Shown here: piece after piece, positions 13,118 to 23,440 of the stretch
Layout: each line of letters begins with the position of its first letter
Numbering within the stretch: the first letter of the stretch is position 1
NCBI GenBank assembly: GCA_002245135.1
Contig: NGBS01000294.1
Location: 62,001-126,000 of the forward strand
DNA length: 64,000 nucleotides
Source of the DNA: Proteromonas lacertae
Taxonomy: Eukaryota; Sar; Bigyra; Opalinata; Proteromonadidae
Direction: 5' to 3'
Translations under genes and position numbers: made by a program
The notes under the pieces: model-generated
The model's input: the letters and a program-made list of their open reading frames with translations, nothing else
Told to the model about the DNA's origin: nothing
Databases searched by the model: none

Positions 13118-13801
13118 CTTGATGGTTTCTAAATTGTTCAGATAAATATTTGGCATTCTGTCTATTTTTAGATAATATCAAACAGCCACTTGTTAGTTTA
13201 TCTAATCGATGAATTATCTTTAAACTTTCTCTTCCTTTAATATCCTTCCATTCATTAAATAAATGGTGTAAATGATAATTAACCCTAAATCCATCTTGAG
13301 TAGATAATCCTGGTGGTTTATTAATTACTAACATATCTGAATCTTCATATATTATTTGTGATTCCATAAATTTTGATAATTCAACTAAATTCTTCTTTCT
13401 ATTGTCACTTTTAACATCTTCAGTATTATTAGATTGGATCTCTTTTGAATCAGTCAGAAAAATTGGTTTGTTTATTAACGATGCAGGATAATGAATAGTA
13501 TCACCAGTATTGACTTTATAATTATTCTTCACATCTTTTTGTCTATTCAATTTACATAAAATATAAACAATATTTCATACTTCATTCCATCAGAATTAAT
13601 AATATGAATCTTATTCTCCCTTATATATTTTTGAATGAGTTTATGTGGAATCTAAGCATTTATATTCTTTACAAATACATCTTTTCCGATTGTTTTGAGA
13701 TAATTATCTAGTCTCATGTTACTGTTATCAGCAGCTACACTTATGTGTAAAGATCTTATAGGAATAGATAATTTAAACATATTTCTAAATACTTTAATCA
13801 T
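12588..13801 (-). CDS. RNA pseudouridine synthase, RluA family, with N-terminal S4-like domain
   Basis: Five exons read in one frame after removing introns 13652-13678, 13544-13580, 13080-13118 and 12834-12863. The N-terminus (about residues 25-95: MRLDNYLKTI, IPHKLIQKYIRENKI, NYKVNTGDTI) looks like an S4 RNA-binding domain. The catalytic domain carries VINKPPGLSTQDG and the RluA signature HRLDKLTSGCLIL, whose Asp is the catalytic residue in this family. The C-terminal block NPITGKKHQIRVHFSDI, split by the last intron, matches the conserved TGRxHQIRxH motif. The enzyme isomerises uridine to pseudouridine in RNA, probably rRNA or tRNA. An organellar form (RPUSD4-like) is possible, but no clear targeting peptide was established. 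It is divergent from the aldo-keto reductase gene, with 155 bp between starts. Confidence 0.88.
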
Positions 13802-13873
13802 AAATTATACAATCTACTGATTTTAATAAAAAGTTTCATTGTTAGATGGTGTTTTTATTGAATTTCTAAATAT

Positions 13874-13886
13874 TTATTCGTTTCAA
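13874..13886 (-). promoter_or_regulatory. Candidate core promoter element TTGAAACGAATAA in a shared 5' region
   Basis: Read on the minus strand, TTGAAACGAATAA lies between the divergent pseudouridine synthase (start 13801) and aldo-keto reductase (start 13957). It matches elements upstream of several other genes in this window (TTGAAACGATTT at 61327, TTGAAACGGTTTTT at 43348, TTGAAACGAT at 15717-15726). The regulatory role is inferred from recurrence and position only. Confidence 0.35.
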
Positions 13887-13956
13887 ATAATCAAAATAGA
13901 TTTTAATTAATTGATTTATCATCACAACGACTACAAGAATAATATCGAAATCAATA

Positions 13957-14823
13957 ATGTCTAGATTAGTTACCTTAAATGATGGAACGAAAGTATCACA
14001 ATTAGGTTTTGGATCATGGTATCTTGGTGATAATAAAAGTAAACATGATTCAGAAATTGAAGCAATAATAACAGCTATTAGATCTGGAATGACGTTAATA
14101 GACACAGCAGAATTGTATGGGGATGGTAAATCAGAAAGATTAGTTGGTGAAGCAATAAAAGCTATTTCATCAGAAATACCAAGAGATAAACTCTTTATTG
14201 TTTCAAAAGTATTACCTAAGAATGCATCACATAAACACATATTTAATTCCTGTGCTAATTCATTAAAGAGATTGGGTATTGATTACATTGATTTGTATTT
14301 ACTGCATTGGTATGGTCAACATGATTTAAATGAAACAGTTGAATGTTTTGAAGAATTAATTCAACAAGGTAAGATTAAGAGATGGGGAGTAAGTAATTTC
14401 GATGTATCAGAAATGGAAGAATTATATTCTCTTCCAAATGGCAATCACTGTGCTGTTAATCAAGTATTATACCATATAGCAAGTAGAGGAATTGAATATG
14501 ATTTAATCCCTTGGCAAAAAAAACATAATATTCCATTTATGTCTTATTGTCCACTAGCTCAAGCTGGAGATTTGAAGAGAGGATTGTATGATAATAAAAT
14601 ATTGAAGAAAATAGCTGAAAAGCATAATGCAACTATTTCACAGATATTGTTGGCTTTTGTGATGAGATATGATAATATTATAGCAATTCCAAGGTCTGGA
14701 AATAAAGATCATGTTATAGAGAACAGTAAAGCTGTTGATATAAAACTAGATGAAGAAGATTTGAATGAAATTGATAAAGAATTCCCTAAACCATTTCATA
14801 AATTACCATTAGATATAGTTTAG
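13957..14823 (+). CDS. Aldo/keto reductase (intronless)
   Basis: A single 288-residue open frame with the complete aldo-keto reductase catalytic tetrad: D49 (TLIDTAELYG), Y54, K84 (IVSKVLP) and H117 (YLLHWYG). Also present are the family's GVSNF motif and a C-terminal NAD(P)H-binding region (AIPRSGNKDHVIEN). It would reduce aldehydes or ketones with NAD(P)H in the cytosol; the substrate cannot be told. Length and the ending (HKLPLDIV) resemble the compact bacterial AKRs annotated as putative oxidoreductases rather than the longer AKR1 type. Most neighbours have introns and this gene has none. Together these features raise a possible bacterial origin, which a phylogeny would have to decide. 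Confidence 0.93.
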   Translation: MSRLVTLNDGTKVSQLGFGSWYLGDNKSKHDSEIEAIITAIRSGMTLIDTAELYGDGKSERLVGEAIKAISSEIPRDKLFIVSKVLPKNASHKHIFNSCANSLKRLGIDYIDLYLLHWYGQHDLNETVECFEELIQQGKIKRWGVSNFDVSEMEELYSLPNGNHCAVNQVLYHIASRGIEYDLIPWQKKHNIPFMSYCPLAQAGDLKRGLYDNKILKKIAEKHNATISQILLAFVMRYDNIIAIPRSGNKDHVIENSKAVDIKLDEEDLNEIDKEFPKPFHKLPLDIV

Positions 14824-14929
14824 AAATTATTTTTTGTTTGAGTAGTTTTTTTAAATTTAATGAAATATTTCATTAAAATGATGTGTTAGATATAATAAAC
14901 AATAATAGCAAACACCAAAAATATCTTAT

Positions 14930-15682
14930 TTACTTCTTTTTACCTTTCTTATTACCTCCTTTACCAGCTTTATTACTCATATTCTTTAAATCTTTGGCAC
15001 CTTGGGATGGATCTTCAAAATTATGTTCTCCATGAGTTATAGCATTTAAACTGCTCATAAAAACATCTAAATCACATGGTAAAAAACCAATTTTGAACAT
15101 AGCATTATCAGCATTGTATTTTTCTTCTACAATAGTTGCATATTTCTTTATTATACCTTGACATTTACCTACATACTTATTTGGAATAGTTAAATAACCT
15201 TCCATTTCATTTTTAACCAACATTATTATATCTTTCAATTTGGGAAGTAAATCATTCACTTGTTTTTCGGCGCTTGCATCTGGATTAATATTCAATGCTT
15301 TTATTTGATTGAATGCATTTTCTATTCTTGTTACAGGATGAGGATTTTTGGTTGTTGGATCAATAAAATTTTTGTGGACGTATTCTATCATTTGTGCCTT
15401 CTTCTTTTCTACCTGTTCCTTTCTTTCATTGGTTGAAACTTGATACTCTCCCTTCTTTACAATTATATCTAAACATTCATCAATATTGGTGGTATGAAAT
15501 GAATTATCTAAATCAGCTTCTTTTGGACGAGTTCCCTTCTTTATATCAAAGAATATTTCTTTAGTAACAACAACATCATCGAGTTTTGCTTTACCTTCTC
15601 TATATTGTTTAATTGATCCAGCATAGCAAATAATTTCAAAACTACTTTTACCTTCTTTATACCTGCAAATGATTTGTTCCAT
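14930..15682 (-). CDS. SBDS: Ribosome maturation protein SBDS
   Basis: The first ATG of the frame is at 15680-15682, giving about 250 residues, the usual size. The N-terminal FYSH-type domain (CRYKEGKSSFEIICYAG, KLDDVVVTKEIFFDIKKG, ECLDIIVKKGEYQVSTNER) is followed by the helical middle domain (NPHPVTRIENAFNQI) and the RRM-like third domain. A short Lys/Gly-rich tail ends the protein. SBDS works with the GTPase EFL1 to release eIF6 from pre-60S subunits. The N-terminus is slightly shorter than in most orthologues, starting just before the conserved VxRYKxxGKSFEI segment. A very short upstream exon could therefore have been missed. Intronless as read. Confidence 0.9.
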   Translation of the reverse strand: MEQIICRYKEGKSSFEIICYAGSIKQYREGKAKLDDVVVTKEIFFDIKKGTRPKEADLDNSFHTTNIDECLDIIVKKGEYQVSTNERKEQVEKKKAQMIEYVHKNFIDPTTKNPHPVTRIENAFNQIKALNINPDASAEKQVNDLLPKLKDIIMLVKNEMEGYLTIPNKYVGKCQGIIKKYATIVEEKYNADNAMFKIGFLPCDLDVFMSSLNAITHGEHNFEDPSQGAKDLKNMSNKAGKGGNKKGKKK

Positions 15683-15716
15683 GTGTTTTATTTTTTGGAA
15701 CAATTATTGAAAAATT

Positions 15717-15726
15717 ATCGTTTCAA
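15717..15726 (-). promoter_or_regulatory. Candidate promoter element TTGAAACGAT between divergent genes
   Basis: On the minus strand TTGAAACGAT lies 35-44 bp upstream of the SBDS start and inside the 76-bp gap to the divergent gene starting at 15759. It shares its core GAAACG with other upstream regions in the window. The function is inferred. Confidence 0.35.
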
Positions 15727-15758
15727 TTCGTTTTTAAAATATCATAACTCTTGAATGA

Positions 15759-16555
15759 ATGACTTTGCGTAGATAATATGTGTATTATTTTATTTAATTT
15801 GTTTTTTTAGACTCATCATACAGCGATAGTTCATTGAATTCCTTCACTTACAATAATAACAGAAGTAGTAGACATAAATTTAAGTGTCCATTATTAGAAT
15901 CTCCACATTTAGATAGAGAAAGATTATTAAAAGAAATTGTTGTATTATTTTATCTCGTTTAAATATTTTTCTATAGAAGGAACCAGTGAAGCTGCCAAAG
16001 CTAAAAATAAACGATCCTAATAGATTTGCAAATGTAAATACAACTGGAGGTTATCCAGCTGCAGTTCCAATTAATTCAATAACTGAAGTAACAAGTACAT
16101 TCTATACTAATATCAAAGTTGATCCATTTCGTCCTGTGCATATTCCTAAATCTATATCTACAATATCTCCAGTAGCTATTAAAAATAGGAGAGAGTTTCA
16201 ACTAAGACAGAAATATCCAAATAAAACTGATGAAGAATTATTCCCATCCTACCAATCTATCCAAAAATCAAAAGAAAAAAAGCAGAAGAAAAATGAGGTT
16301 AAATGTATAGAAGAATCATTTATGATAAATGGAATAAAAACATCTTCCAATTCTATTGAAGATGCATTGTATATACCATCTACGTATATTAGAAAAACTG
16401 TTTCTGAAATAACTCCAATAACAACAAAAGCAGCTGATAATCATAGTAAAATAGAGGTGCTTCCTTCTTTACCAAGTTGTACACATGATATTAGATCAAA
16501 TCCATACTTAAAAGAGAAAGAAGAATTACAAAGTAGAAAGTATAAGTGGAAATAA
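15759..16555 (+). CDS. Unknown protein, about 235 aa, proline/serine-rich with basic segment
   Basis: Three exons give one frame: 15759-15768, 15811-15938 and 15977-16555, with introns of 42 and 38 nt ending TTTTTTTAG and CTATAG. The first exon encodes only MTL plus one base. The start was chosen because only this ATG gives the right phase for exon 2 (SSYSDSSLNSF). The protein contains KLPKLKINDPNRF, a central QLRQKYPNKTDEELFPSY stretch followed by a Lys-rich patch, and no signal peptide or membrane helix. I do not recognise a domain; it is probably a largely disordered cytosolic or nuclear protein. Confidence 0.7.
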
Positions 16556-16644
16556 TATATGAATTGTTTATGTGTATTAATGTATATATAAAAGTATAAT
16601 AATATTAATAATAATAATATATTTTTAATAAAAATAAATGAATT

Positions 16645-17569
16645 TTAATTTGTTTTATTTAAGAAAAAATGTCGAATATCTTCTTGGATTAATAATCTTT
16701 CTTTTTCATTACAAATATTGTAGAATTCATTCATCAAATTTACTTTTTCTTGATGACTTAAAGGTAAATAAAAATTAATCCAAGCTTCTATTACATACAA
16801 TAAAATATTATTATTTAAATATATATATATATATATATACTTGGAAGTACAACAGATGCATAATTGTTATTAGGCAACTTTGTTAGATCACTTTTATCAT
16901 ACTTCACTAATATTTCTTTAGCTTCTCTTTCAGATAATACATTATTCAAGAATTTCTCTATTAACAACATTCTCTCAGTTCTTTTGGAATGATTCCATAA
17001 TAACACTAAAGTAGCCATTCTAATGAATGTATTTTGAATTCTAAAACGTTCTAGAAAGTCTTGGACAGATGTTATTGGTAGTTGATCATCTTTTTCTTTG
17101 ATTATTTCTCTTATTTCTTTAGCTTGTTTTTTTAGAAATGCATCTTCGGTTATATCTACACCCTATTTATCATATGTATGTGTTAATAAAATACATTATT
17201 GTATATATGAAGTGCTTCTCCATATTTTTCTAAAGATCTTAAAGAAAATCCCCATCTATGATAGCCTTTAACAAAATCTGGTTTTAATTCAACTGTTTTT
17301 TCTGCATAATTATAATATATCAATCAAATACTAGCATCTTCTATTGCTTCCTCATATTTCTTAAGTTCTATATAGCACGCAGCTCTATTGCTATACAATA
17401 ACTACATTTATAATTAAAAATATATTCATACATGATTGTTTTCATCAATCTTTATTGCTTCTGAGTAAAAATTTATTGCAGTTTCATAATCCTTTGCTTT
17501 AAAAGCTTCATTGCCTTTTGTTTTTAGCTCTTCACCTATTGAAATTAAACTATTTATTATACTGCTCAT
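16645..17569 (-). CDS. TPR protein with Hsp70/Hsp90 carboxylate-clamp residues
   Basis: Five exons joined by introns 17402-17431, 17302-17331, 17163-17194 and 16788-16840. Three N-terminal tetratricopeptide repeats are clear: KGNEAFKAKDYETAINFYSEAI, SNRAACYIELKKYEEAIEDA and KGYHRWGFSLRSLEKYGEAL, each shown here only by its diagnostic core. The carboxylate-clamp pattern is present (K..GN, SN, KxxxR), which in this family binds the EEVD tail of Hsp70 or Hsp90. The C-terminal half (about residues 130-250) is helical and not assigned; it ends RHFFLNKTN. It is not a CHIP-type U-box protein. Inferred function: cytosolic co-chaperone. Confidence 0.82.
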
Positions 17570-17615
17570 TTTTATTCAAAAAAATTAAAATTTGGCTTGG
17601 ATATGGTTTGAAAAA

Positions 17616-18019
17616 ATGGAACAAAAATTAGATGGAATACAATGGACTAAAGGAGATGTAATAAACAATTTTTTGAAGTATAGATAATATTTAATCTTAT
17701 AAGCACTCCAGTATCATCAGATAAACGAATGACAATAATTTGTTGTAGTAACACATGGTTTCCTCCTGCAATGGCTGTAGTACAATTATTCGAAAAACTT
17801 AAACAGAAAGGATATTTAAATTATGCTAATGTCTTTTATGTGGACATTTCTGTGGAAGTTAAATTTTCAAAAGAGAATGATATATTTACTAGTCCAACAA
17901 TAATGATATATTGGGATGGTCAACCTTTTACAATAAGACGAGCAGATTACAGAGATGATAATAAATTTGTTGGTTCTGTAACAGAAGAAGATGTATTATT
18001 TATTTTATATAATGTATAG
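17616..18019 (+). CDS. Small thioredoxin-fold protein
   Basis: Two exons, 17616-17677 and 17704-18019, separated by a 26-nt intron, encode about 125 residues. The pattern beta-strand (MTIICCSN), TWFPPA at the active-site position, YANVFYVDIS and TSPTIMIYWDGQPF with a cis-Pro-type SPT suggests a thioredoxin fold. There is no CxxC redox motif, so ordinary dithiol chemistry is not expected. It could be a phosducin-like or thioredoxin-like chaperone domain; the match is by pattern only. It is divergent from the TPR gene, with 46 bp between starts. Confidence 0.5.
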
Positions 18020-18271
18020 TTAATTTCTTTAGTAAGTTATGCAAGAGAATGTGGAGATAAAGGCAATTATATTTTGTATATTTAATTAGACTGATTTTAA
18101 TTTGTTTTTTTAACCATTCACTCAACTTTATTTGGGTATATTGGAATGAATAATAATAATAATATTGAGAAGCTTTTTAAGATAGTTAAAATTAAATATT
18201 CAAGCTTTATCAAACTATTTTAAAATTATTATTTATTTTTCCATTCTTTCTTTAAGAAATATAATTAATGG

Positions 18272-18946
18272 ATGTTTAATAAGGTGTTAACATTAGCTAT
18301 ACTTGTTATTTTATTTATCTCTTTTTATCAAGAAGAAAAATTGATGTTTGAGTTGTCATTTAGTAATAGTAACATATTAGAAATAGAATATATAAATATT
18401 TCTACCAATTTACAAATTAGTGATGATAATACAGAAGGTGTTGATCTGAATTCTACTGTTGATAGAATTTTATTAGAATATAATGTAAGTATACATAAAA
18501 ATAAAAGTTTAAACAATACGATTGATATTATTATCCCATTTAATACTTCACTGAGTAATGTAAAATGTTGTTTAAATCTAATGTCTGTAATATCAATATT
18601 AAAAAGCAAAAAAATGATAATATATTATGAAAATGAGAATAACAAGGTAAATATAACGGATAATGTAGTAGAATTGAAAACAGAAATGAAATATGAAAAT
18701 GAAATAATGAAAATAGTTAATTTAATCATTAACAACAGCAATATAACAGTTTATATTGGTATATTGATGTTATTTATAAATTATTATATTATAGGAAGTT
18801 GTGTAAATGAATTAAATGTAATTGATATTATAAAGAAGAGTAGAATTATGGATTTATTGAAATTAAAAGTAGATCATTTAATATATGATGGTGATGAATT
18901 ATTGAGAATTTTGCTAATAAAAGTAAGTAAATTAGTGTTTTTATAA
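18272..18946 (+). CDS. Unknown membrane protein with N-terminal hydrophobic segment
   Basis: A 224-residue frame starts with a signal-like or anchor segment (VLTLAILVILFISF). A lumenal-looking region with several N-x-S/T sites follows, then a second hydrophobic helix (about residues 155-175, VYIGILMLFINYYIIG) and a short charged tail. A possible 27-nt intron GTAAGTAA...AATAG at 18924-18950 would replace the last codons by an immediate stop. No family is recognised. Confidence 0.6.
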   Translation: MFNKVLTLAILVILFISFYQEEKLMFELSFSNSNILEIEYINISTNLQISDDNTEGVDLNSTVDRILLEYNVSIHKNKSLNNTIDIIIPFNTSLSNVKCCLNLMSVISILKSKKMIIYYENENNKVNITDNVVELKTEMKYENEIMKIVNLIINNSNITVYIGILMLFINYYIIGSCVNELNVIDIIKKSRIMDLLKLKVDHLIYDGDELLRILLIKVSKLVFL

Positions 18947-19046
18947 TAGTAAATTCAATTATTTATCGATATAAATGTGTTGTTCAAAAATAAATGAAAT
19001 ATATTCGTTTCATATTTTATTCTTTTTCATTTATTCATTTTTTTCA

Positions 19047-20383
19047 ATGAATAAACTGTGCATTACTTTATTTATAGGATTTTTGATTATAAGCCTATGC
19101 AGTTGTGAAGATGAGCTTGAGATTAGAGATGAAGCAAATACAGAAGAGGAAGTAGATAAAACAGTTAATAGTAATGATATTAACATTGATAAGGTATATT
19201 ATTAATGTATGCTATGCATTTATAGGATGTAGAATATCGACCAAAAGAACCTCGTAAAGGAATTAAATATTTAGAGACATTCCAAGATGATCCATTTATG
19301 GGAAATAGATGGCATGAGAGTAGTGATGAGAAATATGTAAATCAGTTATGGAAATATGGATATGGAGTGTTAAGTCCATCAATTGAAGGAGACAAGTGTT
19401 TAATAATTGGTCGAGGTGGTAGTCACTATGCAGCAGGTAGTTTAATAAAATTTCCAATAGACAACACAAATGAAGATTTAATAATCCAATATGAATTGAG
19501 ATTTCAAAAGACACTTACATGTAGTGGAGCATATTTGAAGTTATTATCAAGCAATGTAACTGATTTATCAAAATTGAATAATGATTCGCCTTATATAATC
19601 ATGTTTGGTCCAGATAAATGTGGGAATAGAAGGAAAGTGCAATTAATATTTCGTCACTACGATAGAGTAAAGAATGAATGGATATTAAGCCATATAAAAG
19701 AAGAAATTAGTTTTCCAATTAATGACAAATATACTCATTTATATACTCTAATTATTAAAAAAGATAATAGTGTTAAAATATACATTGATTTGAAAGAAGT
19801 GTTTAATGGTAATTTATTGTATGATTTTGAACCACCATTTGTACCACCAGCTGTATATTTTAATATAATATAATATATATATATATATATAAATAGTTAA
19901 TAGATGATCCTGATGATAAAAAGCCTTCAAATTGGGAAGAAAATCCCAAAATCGTAGATCCATTAGCCAAAAAACCATCTGATTGGGATGAAAGTGAACC
20001 AGAAATGATATATGATATGAATGCAGTAAAACCAGAAGGATGGAGTGATGATGGTAAAGAATATATTGAAGATGTAAATGCAGTTAAACCCAAAGGTATT
20101 TTTATTATATATATATATTATTATATATTCATATTAGATTGGAATGATGAAGAAGATGGTGAATGGGAAAGACCATTAATAAAGAATCCAGTTTGTGTGA
20201 ATATAGGATGTGGTGAGTGGAAAAGACCAATTATTCGTAATCCAAAATATAAAGGTAAATGGGTACCACCATTAATTGATAATCCTAATTATAAGGGTAA
20301 ATGGAAACCTAAACAGATTCCTAATCCTTATTATTATGAAGATGAAAATCCATATATTATGCCACCAATTGTATATATTATTA

Positions 20384-20414
<31 letters not shown>

Positions 20415-21032
20415 TTTATTAAGGGTTCTGTTGCTATTGAAGTATGGTCAGTAGATGAATATATCGCATTTGATAATATTATCATTGGAAGTGACGAAGG
20501 AATAATCAAAGCATTTGCTAAAGAGACTTTCTTAAAGAAACATGAAAGTGAACTTAATAAGATTAAAAAGGAAAAGAAACAGAATAAAGTAAGTGATTAT
20601 TATAAAGTATTAATAATTATATAATATATATATATAGACTCATTTGAAAGGAACATTAAGTGGTACAGTTGCTTATTACATTGCCAAATTTATGGAATGG
20701 ATTAGTGATGATTATTATATATCAGCTGGTGTGATATTTCTTTTAACTATCGTTATTATTGGACTGACTATATTTTTCACTAGATTTATAGATTTTGATC
20801 CAGACGTTGATTCTGCTGTTAGAAATTTGGAGAATAAGATGTTAAGAGAAGCTGAATTTGCTAGAAATGTATATTATATATTCTAAATTACATTTATAAC
20901 TGCATTATATAGAATCGAAAGAGAGAAATGGAGAAAATGAAGAAATTAAAGAAGGATGAGGAGAAAGAAGAAGTAAAAGATAGTAAAGTTGTTGGAAATA
21001 ATGATAAAAGTGACTTGAGAAAAAGAAAATAG
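19047..21032 (+). CDS. Calnexin, ER lectin chaperone
   Basis: The ATG at 19047 opens a signal peptide ([19 protein letters not shown]). After removal of introns 19194-19225, 19853-19896, 20096-20137, about 20370-20422, about 20590-20638 and about 20870-20914, one frame runs to TAG at 21030-21032. The lectin domain has [15 protein letters not shown] and the HLYTLII strand. The proline-rich P-domain arm has repeats of both types: [10 protein letters not shown] / [12 protein letters not shown], then [11 protein letters not shown] / [11 protein letters not shown]. After [22 protein letters not shown] comes a transmembrane helix ([18 protein letters not shown]) and a cytosolic Lys/Glu-rich tail ending LRKRK. 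The membrane anchor separates it from calreticulin. It retains glycoproteins in the ER folding cycle. Introns are very short and AT-only. Confidence 0.94.
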
Positions 21033-21341
21033 AGATTATGATAAATATATGTTGTTTTTTCTTTTTTTCTATGATTTATGTGATATTCACTTTCTTGATT
21101 TGCATAATTTCACTTCATAATGATGTTGTTCTATAAAAGTACCTCATCAAATGTAAAACAATCTAAAAAGGGAATGTACATTCTACAGTCTACCTTAATC
21201 GTAACAAATGTATAATTTACAAGAATATATTCCTTTATATCCCTTTAATCTCAATTTTCAAAAGTATAACTGATAAAAACGACTATATTTTTGAAACACA
21301 TTTTAATAATATGAATATATATATTTAATCAATTAATTACT

Positions 21342-22940
21342 TTAATTAACTATACGTTGATTCTTCAATTCAGCAAGCAAATCTTTGATTGGACTACTTT
21401 TATAATAAATAGAGTTCATTAAATCATTTAAACACAGTGTTTCAGATGTGAGACTTCTACTCCAACTTTTAATATCGTCATACTTCATACCATCACTTGT
21501 TCTTATTTTCCCATTCTTCATTAAACTAGCTCTGTAACAACAGCCATTATGTCTCAATTCTAAGATATCAACTCCTGGAGATATATGTTTCTGTTTAATT
21601 AGTTTGTATAAATCATTATTCAATTCATTACTATCAACTACTTTACTGTTCTCCATAAATGAATAATCATCATCAAAATCTTCCATTTTCTCCTGTATAT
21701 TTCTATAGTAAATACTATTATTATTATTATTGATTTCATCATCATCACTAGGTAGTTTATTAATGCTATTATTGTTATTACAATTATCATCACTTTTATC
21801 ACTTCCACTACTACTTATATCATTATTATAATAACAAGATGCAGGAGGTCTAGTTTCATTTCTAAATTTATCATTTGTATAATATGAATTATTATTATTA
21901 TTATTTATATCTTCTTCTTCTTCTTCTTCTTCTATTTCATTATTATGACTATCATCATCAGTATCATCTGTTTCATCTTCTAATTCCATTTCCTCTACTT
22001 TATCTTTAGATCCGTTCAATATTAAATCCTCATAATCACTTAAATTCTTATCATTATAATATAAATTCTTCCAATTCACTTTATTAACTTTATTATTATT
22101 ATTGGAGTTATTTTGATTTGCAATACTTTTTATCCAATCAATGATACTATTAAAATAATTATTATTTTCATCAGTTACATGGCAATTTTCATCTAAAGAG
22201 CTTAATACATCAATTGTATCACTTTTATATCTTAAATTATTCTTACCACCTCTAAATATTCCCTTTTCAAAGCCTAATTTGAAATAATCTACTGAATTCT
22301 ATTATATAATTATTATTATAATATTATTATTATTATACATGCAAATGAGTAACATAACGATTCTTGTTTGATTTTATTGATGATAACTGCATGGATGATG
22401 ATGAACTACTTGGAAAACTATTGTGATTAAAGTGTTGACGACGGTGAGTGAAATGCATATGCTGTCGAGATTGCTGCTGTTGTGGCGGTAGTGGTGGCGT
22501 TGATGAGGGAAGAGGAGATGGAAGAGGTGAGAACTGAGGTGAATTTATATTGTATGGATTAACATCTGGAAGTATGTAATGCCGCCTATTTTGCATTTCA
22601 TACTCTGGTGTAGCATTATTTGGCTTCGGATTTATGCTAGTAGTGGCAAATATTTGTTCAAATGCTGATAAAGGAGTCTCTCCATACTTGACTATGGATA
22701 ATATCTGTCCCGGCGTTGCTATAGCATTGTTAACCTAAATAGAATATAATCTAAACTATGCCATACACATTTAGTAACCCATTCCGGTACATCGCCGAAA
22801 GTCTCTGAATTTTCATCTAGAATGGTTCCATCTGATAAAACATCCGCTCTATAAGTTCTATCTCCAAGGGTGAAGCTTAGCTTCTCATACCCTGGTTCGA
22901 TCAGACCGTGTTGAAGGTACTTCTTAATAAAACATTCCAT
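21342..22940 (-). CDS. Protein with three RAMA-like domains
   Basis: Three exons read from ATG at 22938-22940 to TAA at 21342-21344, joined across short introns near 22736-22767 and 22303-22342. Three copies of a module with the pattern PGxxxLxxxxxxxxYRAxLxxDGxIxxxxGxxFxDxxxWxxS are visible. They are encoded at about 22740-22910 (EPGYEKLSFTLGDRTYRADV), 22130-22300 (FEKGIFRGG through SIIDWIKS) and 21440-21610 (SPGVDILELRHNGCCYRASL). This resembles the RAMA domain, known from restriction-modification-associated proteins and from the eukaryotic MPN protein MPND. The linkers are a Pro/Gln/His-rich stretch and an acidic Asn/Asp/Glu-rich stretch. A chromatin or DNA-binding role is inferred from the family; no enzymatic domain was seen. 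Confidence 0.65.
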
Positions 22941-23440
22941 ATTAATATATGGATACTAATGCAAGTTAAATTAGACTTTTTCAGTCGTTAGGTTAATAGA
23001 AAAGAATAAGAGCACAGCAAAAACAGATTCAGTTTCTTTCTTTTTTATTTTTGCACATCAGAGTATTCATTACTAATCTGCTGTACTCGAAATTTTTACA
23101 CAACAATACTATGCAAATTGTTCATGCAAAACTGAATTCAAGTAACCAGATCTTCACCTTTAATCGATTTACTTTTACAAGCCCTTCTGAATATTATTAA
23201 TTTACAAACTGATTTATTATGATTTAAATAACAACTCACCATACATTTCATGCTAGGCACTACAGAAATTTTATTTTATAATCAGCTACAGAGCTGTATA
23301 GGGAAATAAACAAATAAAAACATTAATTCAATACAAAATAAAGAGTTGTTAATAATGATTCTTTATCGAAAATAAAAAATAGAAAAGTGCTGTTATAATT
23401 ACTTAGTGACAGTGTGTAGTTTACCTCATTCTAAGTAAAT
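22941..23440. other. Gene-free 500-bp interval between two minus-strand genes
   Basis: No open frame with coding character was found on either strand. It should hold the promoter of the RAMA gene and the 3' flank of the AP-1 mu gene. It is less A/T-homopolymeric than most gaps in the window. No RNA gene was recognised. Confidence 0.5.

Noticed and set aside
22885-22905. GGTTCGATCAGACC resembling a tRNA T-arm
   Set aside because: It lies inside the first exon of the RAMA gene and no acceptor, D or anticodon arms fit around it.
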